Origin: a virus
Strand: one strand, 5' to 3'
Length of the DNA: 44,179 bases
IMG/VR virus record: IMGVR_UViG_3300032286_000345
Coordinates: 1 to 44,179 of that record
The translations under genes were made by a program, and so were the position numbers. The notes beneath the pieces are model-generated. The model worked only from the letters and a program-made list of their open reading frames with translations. It did no database searches and was not told the DNA's origin. Shown here one piece after another: positions 34,447 through 40,691 of the stretch; position 1 is the stretch's first letter, and every line of letters begins with the position of its first letter.

Positions 34447-34549
34447 ACAGAGATAACATCTCCGCTAACTCTTCTATTGTGAAGCCCAGTTGATAGGCAA
34501 CAGCCCTCATCGAGTTCTGATTCGGGTCTACTTTGTATTTCGTGTTCAT
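34292..34549 (-). CDS. Small protein with a Cys motif
   Basis: An 85-residue protein with a helical, HTH-like stretch (MRAVAYQLGFTIEELAEMLS) and a cysteine group (CPTCGQ, then VC) suggesting half a zinc ribbon. Its residue pattern looks more protein-like than the overlapping frame 34264-34446. Its first 107 bases overlap the end of the transglycosylase gene, whose C-terminal 35 residues look like read-through of this frame. No Shine-Dalgarno sequence before ATG 34549. Function unknown. Confidence 0.5.
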   Translation of the reverse strand: MNTKYKVDPNQNSMRAVAYQLGFTIEELAEMLSLYEEYKKTEKCPTCGQSVVISDWVCKKKREIEMDMLNIIGSGIAPINSTQST

Positions 34550-34967
34550 TTGTGTTTAGTATTTTTTTGGCTCTTTTTAATGATGGTATATTGGTTGGTT
34601 GAAGGTTGAGTTTGAGTGCTCCTCTCATTCCTAGATTGTAGCACATATAAAGACGCATTGGGGTGACTTCATAGCCGTTGGCTTCAAGACGCTCTGCAAG
34701 CCATTCTAGATGCCATTTTGCTACAATGGTAGAGCGTTCAACATTGAATGCATTCTGGCGATTGAACTCCCACTTAACTCCGTTACGCTTACAAGCATCG
34801 TCCCAAGCGGACTTATGCAGTTGGTAGAGTCCAAGAGCGTGGGAAGAATCTCCTACGGCAGTAGGTCTGTTGTCGGATTCGATGGTTGCTAATTTATACA
34901 AAAAGTCGTTGCTGATGTCGTAGCAATACGCTTGTGCTGATATTAAAAATAGTAGTGTGTATTTCAT
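34443..34967 (-). CDS. Secreted lytic transglycosylase (endolysin)
   Basis: The 174-residue protein has a short signal peptide (MKYTLLFLISAQAYC) and an SLT-type fold: catalytic Glu30 in LATIESDN, then AVGDSSHALGLYQLHKSAW, matching the family's E, GxSxxxxGLxQ pattern, and MRLYMCYNLG near residue 105. It would cut peptidoglycan. The signal peptide means host Sec could export it, with the holin timing release. The last 35 residues overlap another frame and are atypical, so the working enzyme probably ends near LKRAKKIL. It is on the opposite strand from the holin. Confidence 0.8.
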   Translation of the reverse strand: MKYTLLFLISAQAYCYDISNDFLYKLATIESDNRPTAVGDSSHALGLYQLHKSAWDDACKRNGVKWEFNRQNAFNVERSTIVAKWHLEWLAERLEANGYEVTPMRLYMCYNLGMRGALKLNLQPTNIPSLKRAKKILNTNEHEIQSRPESELDEGCCLSTGLHNRRVSGDVISV

Positions 34968-34975
34968 TGAGAAAA

Positions 34976-35047
34976 TGACCCTGCTAGGAATCGAACCTAG
35001 ATTCTCTGCTTAGAAGGCAGATGTTCTATCCGTTGAACTACAGGGTC
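34976..35047 (-). tRNA. tRNA-Arg (anticodon UCU)
   Basis: A complete 72-base cloverleaf on the minus strand: acceptor GACCCTG/CAGGGTC, D stem GTTC/GAAC, anticodon stem TCTGC/GCAGA with loop CTTCTAA (anticodon TCT), a 4-base variable loop, T arm CTAGG-TTCGATT-CCTAG and discriminator A. CCA is not encoded. It reads AGA codons, which dominate Arg in the late genes. It lies in a gap between the ERF gene and the transglycosylase. Confidence 0.95.
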
Positions 35048-35053
35048 AATGTA

Positions 35054-35815
35054 TTAGAAGGGTACTTCGTCTTGTGGTTCTTCTTCTGGTGTAGCGTTGG
35101 ACTTCAAGGCATATAGGGCTTGTGCAGACTTCTTGAGCAGAAGGTCTTTAGCACCTACTTTGCCTGTCTTTTCCCACGGCTTTGGTTCCCACTTGTTAGC
35201 CCAATACTCAAGGTCAGAATCTGGCAAGTCCTTCAATGCAGTTCCCTTGTTCTTACCAAACGGCACGGCTAACTCGAAGTTAGGCTCACCAGCCGATGCT
35301 GGTGCTGGTGCGGTGGACTTTGGGGCAGATGCTTTAGGAGTGTATGCTGGTGCGTGAGTGTATGCTGGTGCGGATGCAGGAGCACGAGTGATGCGGTCAA
35401 TTTCGCAGTCATCATCGTCTGTAGCCACCCCTGCTACGCTGGCGAGTGCATAGCGTCTTAAGTAGGTCAGTAATGCACCTGCCTGTTGTCCTGTAGTCTT
35501 GGTGTCAACAGGGATTGAGATGATAGATTCAATGCTTGTGCCGTTAGTGTGAGCAATAATGGTTTTGATACCAATACCGCCAACTCTGTCATTACCCCAG
35601 ATAGTTTCACCAGCGGAGCAAGGCATTTGAATTACCGCCAATCCGTTTTTAGCAAAGATTGGTTTAAGGGCACTCAAATGAGCCGACAATGTGGCATAAT
35701 TATTTTTATGAAAAGGATTTTTAGCGTCAGCCAAAATGTCCTTGGTTTCGCTCTGCATCTTTACGATAGCAGAATATAACTCACTCAAGTTTTGTGGAGA
35801 TGTAGCGTCTTCCAT
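35054..35815 (-). CDS. erf: ERF-family single-strand annealing protein
   Basis: The 253-residue protein has an N-terminal ERF core (about 5-140): NPFHKNNYATLSAHLSALKP (residues 33-52) and TGQQAGALLTYLRRYALASV, typical of Erf/Sak-type recombinases that anneal complementary strands. A Pro/Ala-rich linker (about 142-178) joins a second module (FGKNKGTALKDLPDSDLEYW, 186-205) like the small domain found at nuclease C-termini. It ends EEEPQDEVPF, an acidic tip resembling that of SSB. It probably works with the exonuclease at 37333 in recombination-linked replication. Confidence 0.85.
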   Translation of the reverse strand: MEDATSPQNLSELYSAIVKMQSETKDILADAKNPFHKNNYATLSAHLSALKPIFAKNGLAVIQMPCSAGETIWGNDRVGGIGIKTIIAHTNGTSIESIISIPVDTKTTGQQAGALLTYLRRYALASVAGVATDDDDCEIDRITRAPASAPAYTHAPAYTPKASAPKSTAPAPASAGEPNFELAVPFGKNKGTALKDLPDSDLEYWANKWEPKPWEKTGKVGAKDLLLKKSAQALYALKSNATPEEEPQDEVPF

Positions 35816-35816
35816 A

Positions 35817-36005
35817 TTATTTAATGCTTGGTAGGTTATCGAGGTTTATTCTAACTGTCTTGCCTTCATCGTTGCGGAACGAATAGTACAAGTAGTTTTT
35901 TACCTTAACAGGTTTCAGAAGGCGAGCCATTCTTCCATCTGTTAAGACGATGTATTTTTTAGCACCAATGACCTCGGTGCAACAGGGTTCTTTGTGTGTA
36001 TCCAT
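35817..36005 (-). CDS. Small hypothetical protein
   Basis: ATG at 36005 gives 62 residues (MDTHKEPCCTEVIGAKKYIV, ending RINLDNLPSIK). A longer frame from 36041 would overlap the loader gene. The product is a small basic, beta-like protein with two adjacent Cys. It lies one base from the ERF gene, so probably the same operon. Not recognised. Confidence 0.6.
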   Translation of the reverse strand: MDTHKEPCCTEVIGAKKYIVLTDGRMARLLKPVKVKNYLYYSFRNDEGKTVRINLDNLPSIK

Positions 36006-36012
36006 AGGGAAA

Positions 36013-36702
36013 TTATTCTTTAGTGGCTCCGTGTATTTCAAAGTAATCTTTTAGTCTGCGAACAATCGCAGAACCAGTCTCTGTGTTATTGAAACGCTCT
36101 TCAAGTTTATTTCCATTATAATTTGTTGTGATAATTGTAGGACGCTTATTGGAAGTTCGTTCATCAATGATTGCAAACAAATCAGTTTCCATTCTTGGTG
36201 TCAAGCGTTCCTTGCCCAAGTCATCAAGACCAAGCACGGCACAATTTATCATAGCATCTAAAACATTGCCGTGATTATTATTTGCAAATCCATTTTCAAT
36301 CTTCTGTTCAAGTCTACGCATAGAAATAAATTCAGAGTTGCGTGGATAATAGTGATGCCACGCTTTGTTGAACATCATCCAAGCCGTGCGTGTCTTGCCT
36401 GTGCCTGTTACTCCGTGAAGCAACATAGACTTGTGTGGCTCGTAGTTATTCCACGCAGTCTGCATTTGTGGTGCAAGTCGTGACACAACTGTCTCCAGAA
36501 AAATAATTGGTGTTGTTGGATGTGTCATCTGGAATCTCCATCCGTGATTCTCAAACACCTCAAGATATTTGTATGGATATTCGTGATGCTCTTTAGTTTT
36601 AAAACAGTCTAGGCACACAGAGAGAAGTGGTTTAAACTTCTCACTACGATTATCCCAAACAGGTACTGCGGTTTGCTTACAATGTATACATTTAGAAGCC
36701 AT
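36013..36702 (-). CDS. DnaC-like AAA+ helicase loader with zinc finger
   Basis: The 229-residue protein has an N-terminal C4 zinc finger (CIHC at 5-8, CLDC at 30-33) and an AAA+ core: Walker A GVTGTGKT (97-104), Walker B VLGLDDLG (156-163), sensor-1 ITTN (191-194) and Arg-finger AIVRRL (212-217). It is shaped like DnaC/DnaI loaders, which place the replicative helicase on single-stranded DNA at the origin. The gene overlaps the initiator gene by 11 bases, matching the lambda O-P arrangement. Confidence 0.85.
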   Translation of the reverse strand: MASKCIHCKQTAVPVWDNRSEKFKPLLSVCLDCFKTKEHHEYPYKYLEVFENHGWRFQMTHPTTPIIFLETVVSRLAPQMQTAWNNYEPHKSMLLHGVTGTGKTRTAWMMFNKAWHHYYPRNSEFISMRRLEQKIENGFANNNHGNVLDAMINCAVLGLDDLGKERLTPRMETDLFAIIDERTSNKRPTIITTNYNGNKLEERFNNTETGSAIVRRLKDYFEIHGATKE

Positions 36703-37336
36703 TGGTGTGGTCGGTATTGGTTAATTTAGTTTTGTTGTCTTTAATATCAAAAAGACCCTGCCAGCCGAAGGCAATGCTTTTCTGTATTGATGCAATACAT
36801 TTTCCTTCATTGCCCCATCCAGCCAGCATCTTCAACTGCTCCTCCTGTGTGAACAAGCCCATTGGCTTCTTGATTTGCTTCCTGTATGCCATCCACTTGT
36901 CCCAAGCCTCCTTGAATGCATCACCATAAGGCAGTATTATATTATTATCTTCTGTTTTATTAACTGTTATATCTGTAGGAAGTTTATTTCCCCCCCTCCG
37001 TGAAGTAGATTTCCTACCCCTAGGAAGTTCTTTTCCCTTACCTTGGTAATCTATTACACCCACCAAGGCTTGCTTCTCAATCGTCCGTAGGATGCGTTTG
37101 CCATCCACCTCGATGCGTCTTATCAGATTGTAGTCGATAAGGGTTTTGAGGACATTCTTGACCTGTCTGTCGGACAACTGCAAGGTACGAGCAAGGTAGC
37201 CATTAGATGCGTAGCAACCCTCTTCGTTGTCGAGGGCTGATACGATACCATAGACCACCTTCTCAGTTATGGACAGAGTCTCCAATTGGAGTACCTCGGA
37301 AGGTATCCAAACACCTGTAAACTTGGCTTCGCTCAT
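36692..37336 (-). CDS. Replication initiator (lambda O / DnaD-like)
   Basis: The 214-residue protein starts with a winged-helix domain (about 1-90; LSITEKVVYGIVSALDNEE, DRQVKNVLKTLIDYNLIRRI). A basic linker follows (PRGRKSTSRRGGNKLPT), whose DNA carries the iteron block. The C-terminus (WDKWMAYRKQIKKPMGLF, then KSIAFGWQGLFD) is the conserved tail of phage DnaD/RepO proteins that contacts the helicase loader. It would bind the iterons inside its own gene, as lambda O does. It overlaps the loader by 11 bases and the exonuclease gene by ATGA. Confidence 0.8.
   Translation of the reverse strand: MSEAKFTGVWIPSEVLQLETLSITEKVVYGIVSALDNEEGCYASNGYLARTLQLSDRQVKNVLKTLIDYNLIRRIEVDGKRILRTIEKQALVGVIDYQGKGKELPRGRKSTSRRGGNKLPTDITVNKTEDNNIILPYGDAFKEAWDKWMAYRKQIKKPMGLFTQEEQLKMLAGWGNEGKCIASIQKSIAFGWQGLFDIKDNKTKLTNTDHTNGF
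36931..37034 (-). repeat. Origin-like iteron block inside the initiator gene
   Basis: Read on the minus strand, TTCCTAGGGG is followed after 22 bp by TTCACGGAGGGGGGG and after 23 bp more by TTCCTACAGATA (plus 36970-36981). Then come 9 bases, ATAAAACAGA (plus 36951-36960) and AT-rich DNA. An inverted copy (TTTCCTA against TAGGAA around CCCC) lies at 37010-37026. The order and 22/23-bp spacing match the non-coding block at 1309-1410. An origin inside the initiator gene is known in lambdoid phages, so this is the likely replication origin. Confidence 0.7.
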
Positions 37337-38121
37337 CGTTTGTAACTGCTTAGGTGTAATGCTGGTAAATTACCAGACTGATACGATGGAAACTTATTGA
37401 GTTTAGTACAAGTTTGATACTGAAGCAACTTGTTCTCAACAATGTCAGACCAGACCTTGAGTTCTTCTTCGGATACCTTGTAAAATCCACAAGCACTTGG
37501 CTCTGTAGTTTCTACTGCAATAAATCCGCATCCAAACTTTTGCTTATAATGTTTTTCAACCAGCATCTTATAAAATGCCTGTTGCACCCAATATAATCGG
37601 TCTTGTACTTCATAGCGGAACTTATCAACACTTGCGTCTTGGCAGGTTTTGACATCCCAAATCATATTGTTCTTCAAATCAATGATATCAATCTTACCTT
37701 TGCACTCTGTTCCAAACAAATCTGTGAGTATAATCATCTCACGATTTACTTTGCTTGCTAACAGGTAGTGCCACTCTTCGTGACCTGTTACAGATATAAC
37801 TGCACGAGAAACAATTTCGCTACTATCAGCCTTCAGTATTAACTTATCAGAGTTAGCATCTTCAAAATCTTTAGCGATTTGCTTTCCCTCCTTTGTTCTG
37901 CGGTCACATTCTGGCATATAAGCAACTGACTTCAGATACAATTCTGGCTCAAGCAGAGCCATATGAATTGCAGTTCCAATTCTCATTGCTTCGGTTTGCT
38001 CTACATCAACTTGTTTTAAGAAGTGATATGGTGAGCGTACAAATGCCTTGAAGCGTGAAGCATTCAAAGCAGGATGAGAGCGATATTCGCTCTCCGTCAT
38101 TTTACAGGCAGTCGTTGTCAT
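37333..38121 (-). CDS. PD-(D/E)XK exonuclease (RecE / DUF3799-like)
   Basis: The 262-residue protein fits phage exonucleases of the PD-(D/E)XK fold: an early GTAIHMALLEP (His53), the core CKGKIDIIDLKNNMIWDVKT with D145 and D156-x-K158, and QQAFYKML (181-187) with the conserved Gln and Tyr. It would resect double-strand ends to give 3' tails for the ERF protein. The stop overlaps the initiator start (ATGA). The start overlaps the RusA gene by 20 bases. Confidence 0.82.
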   Translation of the reverse strand: MTTTACKMTESEYRSHPALNASRFKAFVRSPYHFLKQVDVEQTEAMRIGTAIHMALLEPELYLKSVAYMPECDRRTKEGKQIAKDFEDANSDKLILKADSSEIVSRAVISVTGHEEWHYLLASKVNREMIILTDLFGTECKGKIDIIDLKNNMIWDVKTCQDASVDKFRYEVQDRLYWVQQAFYKMLVEKHYKQKFGCGFIAVETTEPSACGFYKVSEEELKVWSDIVENKLLQYQTCTKLNKFPSYQSGNLPALHLSSYKR

Positions 38122-38554
38122 TTTGTGTTATTTTTATTTTAATGCTGGGATGAATTTCCCAACACTTCTCGACATTAAGTTGCCATATGAGGCTATCGTC
38201 AACCCAAAATTTTTGGTTTGTTAACTCATCTAGGATAACCTTGACCACATTGTCGCAATCTGGTCTAGTGTCTTTTACAATTGTTTTACATTTGTTAAAT
38301 TTTGGTAAAAGATACTTTGGGGGACTATAATTTAGCCTAATATTTATAATACAAGCCTCAGAAATAGGCTCAAAAGGCTTATATTTTGCTATTTTCAGCC
38401 CAAACTCCTTTTGCCAAGCACTAACCTTGTTATTTTTCATCTTTCCAACAAACATCTGACCTGTTTTGGTCTTTAAGACCCTTAAATTGGCTTGGTGGGT
38501 CGAACTTGGTGGCTCCATATCAATGCTGAAGTCTTGATTTTTGTCGTTTTTCAT
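38102..38554 (-). CDS. rusA: RusA-like Holliday junction resolvase
   Basis: The 150-residue protein has the RusA layout: N-terminal strand with FSIDMEPPSSTHQ, a basic middle, RPDCDNVVKVILDEL (97-111; D99, D101) and FWVDDSLI (D119/D120), matching the three acidic residues that cut four-way junctions. It resolves recombination or replication intermediates before packaging. It is the first gene of the minus operon. Its start is 14 bp from a divergent gene, so its promoter must overlap that gene or be very short. Confidence 0.85.
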   Translation of the reverse strand: MKNDKNQDFSIDMEPPSSTHQANLRVLKTKTGQMFVGKMKNNKVSAWQKEFGLKIAKYKPFEPISEACIINIRLNYSPPKYLLPKFNKCKTIVKDTRPDCDNVVKVILDELTNQKFWVDDSLIWQLNVEKCWEIHPSIKIKITQNDNDCL

Positions 38555-38568
38555 ATTATGTAAGAAAA

Positions 38569-39027
38569 ATGGAATCTGAATCTAAATATGAGCGTGTCAA
38601 GAATGATAAAAAATCAACAACACTAGAAAAACTTGATACAAAAAAGAAAGACGAAATTATTTGGATGACCGAACAAGGTCATACTCAAAAAGAAATCGAA
38701 GAAAAGGTAGAAGTATCAAGCCACACAGTTGTAGCCGTCCGTAATGAAATTGGCGGTGGAACAGTAGACCTTAAAACATACAAAGCAAAAACTTCAGACC
38801 TATTTAAGTCTATCATTATGAAGGGTGCTATGCGTCTTGATGCAGAAATTGATAAACTTCCGATTTCCCAGATGCCAATCGCATTGGCAGTTTTAATTGA
38901 TAAGGTGCAAACGCTGAACGACCAACCTGTAGTAGTTACAGAACATCGTCTTAAAATTAAGCACGAAGATATTAACCGATTAATTTCTGGTGAGGTAATT
39001 GACATTCCAAAAATTGACGAAAAATAA
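38569..39027 (+). CDS. HTH protein, candidate small terminase
   Basis: The 152-residue protein has a basic N-terminus, a helix-turn-helix (IIWMTEQGHTQKEIEEKVEV, then SSHTVVAVRNEI, about 28-60) and a helical C-terminal part (KGAMRLDAEIDKLPISQMPI). The HTH plus oligomerising helices is like small terminase subunits, which bind packaging sites, but it is far from terL. A transcription regulator of the divergent operons is equally possible. Confidence 0.6.
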   Translation: MESESKYERVKNDKKSTTLEKLDTKKKDEIIWMTEQGHTQKEIEEKVEVSSHTVVAVRNEIGGGTVDLKTYKAKTSDLFKSIIMKGAMRLDAEIDKLPISQMPIALAVLIDKVQTLNDQPVVVTEHRLKIKHEDINRLISGEVIDIPKIDEK

Positions 39028-39029
39028 TT

Positions 39030-39046
39030 TTACAAAAAAAGTCACC
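39030..39046 (+). repeat. Regulatory unit element A, copy 2
   Basis: Exact copy of the 17-base element at 191-207, starting 3 bases after the stop of the HTH gene and 92 bp before the second copy of the promoter motif. Between them, GGGCTTTATTAAGGCTTTTTT (39054-39074) could also terminate transcription from the HTH gene. Confidence 0.7.
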
Positions 39047-39084
39047 TAAGGTAGGGCTTTATTAAGGCTTTTTTGTAATCGTGT

Positions 39085-39108
39085 GTGCCAACAATCTTTG
39101 TTGTGTGC
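39085..39108 (+). terminator. Hairpin in early regulatory unit 2
   Basis: GTGCCAACAA pairs with TTGTTGTGTGC around a TCT loop, about 10 bp with one bulged T and two wobbles. It is followed by TTTGG. It holds the same place in its unit as the hairpin 242-272 does in the first, although the sequences differ. Either a terminator for the upstream gene or a regulatory structure. Confidence 0.45.
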
Positions 39109-39121
39109 TTTGGATTCCTGT

Positions 39122-39147
39122 ACCCTATCTGGAACATATGGTATAAT
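39122..39147 (+). promoter_or_regulatory. Early promoter, copy 2
   Basis: ACCCTATCTGGAACAT (39122-39137), 4 bases, TATAAT (39142-39147): the same motif and gap as at 285-310. It precedes the gene at 39204 by 56 bases, so unlike copy 1 it makes a real leader, containing a small hairpin (TAGGC/GCCTA at 39153-39168) and a CCAAA repeat. Confidence 0.65.
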
Positions 39148-39169
39148 ATATGTAGGCAATTCAGCCTAA

Positions 39170-39200
39170 CCAAACCAAAACCAAACCAAACCAAACCAAA
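39170..39200 (+). repeat. CCAAA tandem repeat in a 5' leader
   Basis: Six units of CCAAA, the second with one extra A, run up to 3 bases before ATG 39204. The RNA would be unstructured and free of G, which keeps the start open in a gene without a Shine-Dalgarno sequence. It may act as a translation enhancer. Repeat number could vary by slippage. Confidence 0.7.
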
Positions 39201-39203
39201 TCA

Positions 39204-39695
39204 ATGAGTAACATCAAAGATATGTTAGAACAAGCAAGTCACATCACAGCGTTCGCCGTTGTGTCATCAACAGAGTATTCATCGACTACTCCATTCCTTC
39301 AACTTGAGACATTCTCGTCTCCAGAAGAAATAATGGAAGTGATTCTTGAATGCTCTCGTAAAAAGGAAATGCACACTCACAAGTGCGTTTATAAAACAAC
39401 CACCGCAGGAACATCATCTTGGCAATCGTATATGCGAGATGAAGATGTAATGGAAGCGTTTGCAATTATCCTAATGCAGAAAATTATTCCTGCATATGCG
39501 AAGAGCAAACTATTCGTTCCTTATCGTAATGATAAGCCGAGCGATGCTGATGTTGCAAAGTATACTGCACATAAGACAACAGAGTTAATCGAAGCATTCA
39601 ATCGTGGCTTACACGCTTACAATGTTTCTCAATTGAAAACAATTGAAGAACTTCACTCTGATGAAAAGCAATCCGAAGAAACAGAAAGTAAGTAA
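39204..39695 (+). CDS. Hypothetical early protein
   Basis: A 163-residue protein (MSNIKDMLEQASHITAFAVV), mixed helix and strand, ending in an acidic tail (LHSDEKQSEETESK). It is the first gene after early promoter copy 2, with the CCAAA leader. Its end overlaps the GP88 gene by 35 bases. Not recognised. Early expression suggests a host takeover role. Confidence 0.7.
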   Translation: MSNIKDMLEQASHITAFAVVSSTEYSSTTPFLQLETFSSPEEIMEVILECSRKKEMHTHKCVYKTTTAGTSSWQSYMRDEDVMEAFAIILMQKIIPAYAKSKLFVPYRNDKPSDADVAKYTAHKTTELIEAFNRGLHAYNVSQLKTIEELHSDEKQSEETESK

Positions 39696-40521
39696 GCAAC
39701 CGCTACTCACCTTTAATAACACAAAGACTATTAAAGGTGAGTCTTTCGGATATCGCACCGCAATTCTTTATCTCGCACCAGATAAACAATCGGGCGTTAT
39801 CAACACCTGCAAACATTCTACTAAACAATGTAGAGCGTTATGCTTGTACTGGTCTGGTATGTCGTTGATGTTTAAAAAGATTAACGAAGCCAGAGTTCGT
39901 AAAACTAAACTGATGGTTGAACATCCAGATTTATTTTGGAATCAAATCCAAAGTGAAATCGATTCACTCCGTATGTGGTGTGCAAAATCTAGAGAGCATA
40001 AATATTCCGATGCAGAATCAAATCGGCAATATGAACCTGCTGTTAGATTAAATGGTACGAGTGATATCTGGAATCATTATATGGAAAATATAATGTGGAA
40101 CAATCTTGATGTGCAGTTTTACGATTACACAAAAGATATAATCAGAATCAAACAATCACAAGAAGGTTTAAGTGTGTCACGAACTCTTCCGCATAATTAT
40201 CATTTAACATTCTCTCATTCAGAAGAGGATTTAAATAATAGCCTGTATTGTTTATCAACAGGAATCAATGTTGCAGTAGTGTTCGCCACTAAAGTAGGAC
40301 ATCCACTTCCGAAAACTTGGAATGGATACGAAGTGATTGATGGTGATGAGCACGACTTGCGATTTATGAATCAGCGTTATCGCAAGTGTGTTGATATAGA
40401 AGGCAAGCAACTCATAGTGCACGACTATGAAGGTGTAGTGATTGGTCTTCGTGCTAAAGGTAAGGCGAAAAGATTAAAGCCAACACCCAATGGATTCGTT
40501 AATCCATCAGTTGATACATAG
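39661..40521 (+). CDS. GP88-family protein
   Basis: From ATG 39661 the protein has 286 residues. It carries the pattern of the phage GP88 family (PF17338 as I recall it): LLTFNNTKTIKGESFGYRT, an early Cys set (CKHSTKQCRALCLY), VRLNGTSDIWNHYM, QFYDYTKDI, NYHLTFSHSEEDL, GINVAVVFATK, VIDGDEHDLRF and a C-terminal RAKGKAK. The biochemical role of the family is not known to me. The cysteines may bind metal. An in-frame TTG at 39643 is an alternative start. Confidence 0.8.
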   Translation: MKSNPKKQKVSKQPLLTFNNTKTIKGESFGYRTAILYLAPDKQSGVINTCKHSTKQCRALCLYWSGMSLMFKKINEARVRKTKLMVEHPDLFWNQIQSEIDSLRMWCAKSREHKYSDAESNRQYEPAVRLNGTSDIWNHYMENIMWNNLDVQFYDYTKDIIRIKQSQEGLSVSRTLPHNYHLTFSHSEEDLNNSLYCLSTGINVAVVFATKVGHPLPKTWNGYEVIDGDEHDLRFMNQRYRKCVDIEGKQLIVHDYEGVVIGLRAKGKAKRLKPTPNGFVNPSVDT

Positions 40522-40538
40522 ACTGAAAATAAATAACG

Positions 40539-40575
40539 CTGACGCATCACTCGCTGGTGCGTCAGTTTACTTTAT
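40539..40575 (+). terminator. Terminator after the GP88-family gene
   Basis: CTGACGCATCA pairs with TGGTGCGTCAG, 11 bp with one wobble, around CTCGC, then TTTACTTTAT. This is a good intrinsic terminator. The 115 bases beyond it, to ATG 40692, hold no certain gene. A weak frame at 40574-40690 starts MLVAVLSPNLLSSAEQ, like a signal peptide, but lacks support. Confidence 0.7.
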
Positions 40576-40691
40576 GTTGGTAGCGGTGTTATCTCCAAAC
40601 CTACTCTCGTCCGCAGAGCAACACCCTACCAACATTCACTTTACATCAGCACGACGCTGGTGTGATACCAAAAAAAACATAATAACATAAT

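Noticed and set aside
34443-34967. Full-length use of the transglycosylase C-terminal 35 residues
   Set aside because: They overlap another good frame and look unlike the rest of the protein. I kept the frame but treat the tail as doubtful.
40490-40690. 66-residue frame over the terminator, including a signal-peptide-like 40574 start
   Set aside because: Most of it overlaps the GP88-family gene or the terminator stem, and no start signal is visible. Noted under the terminator entry only.
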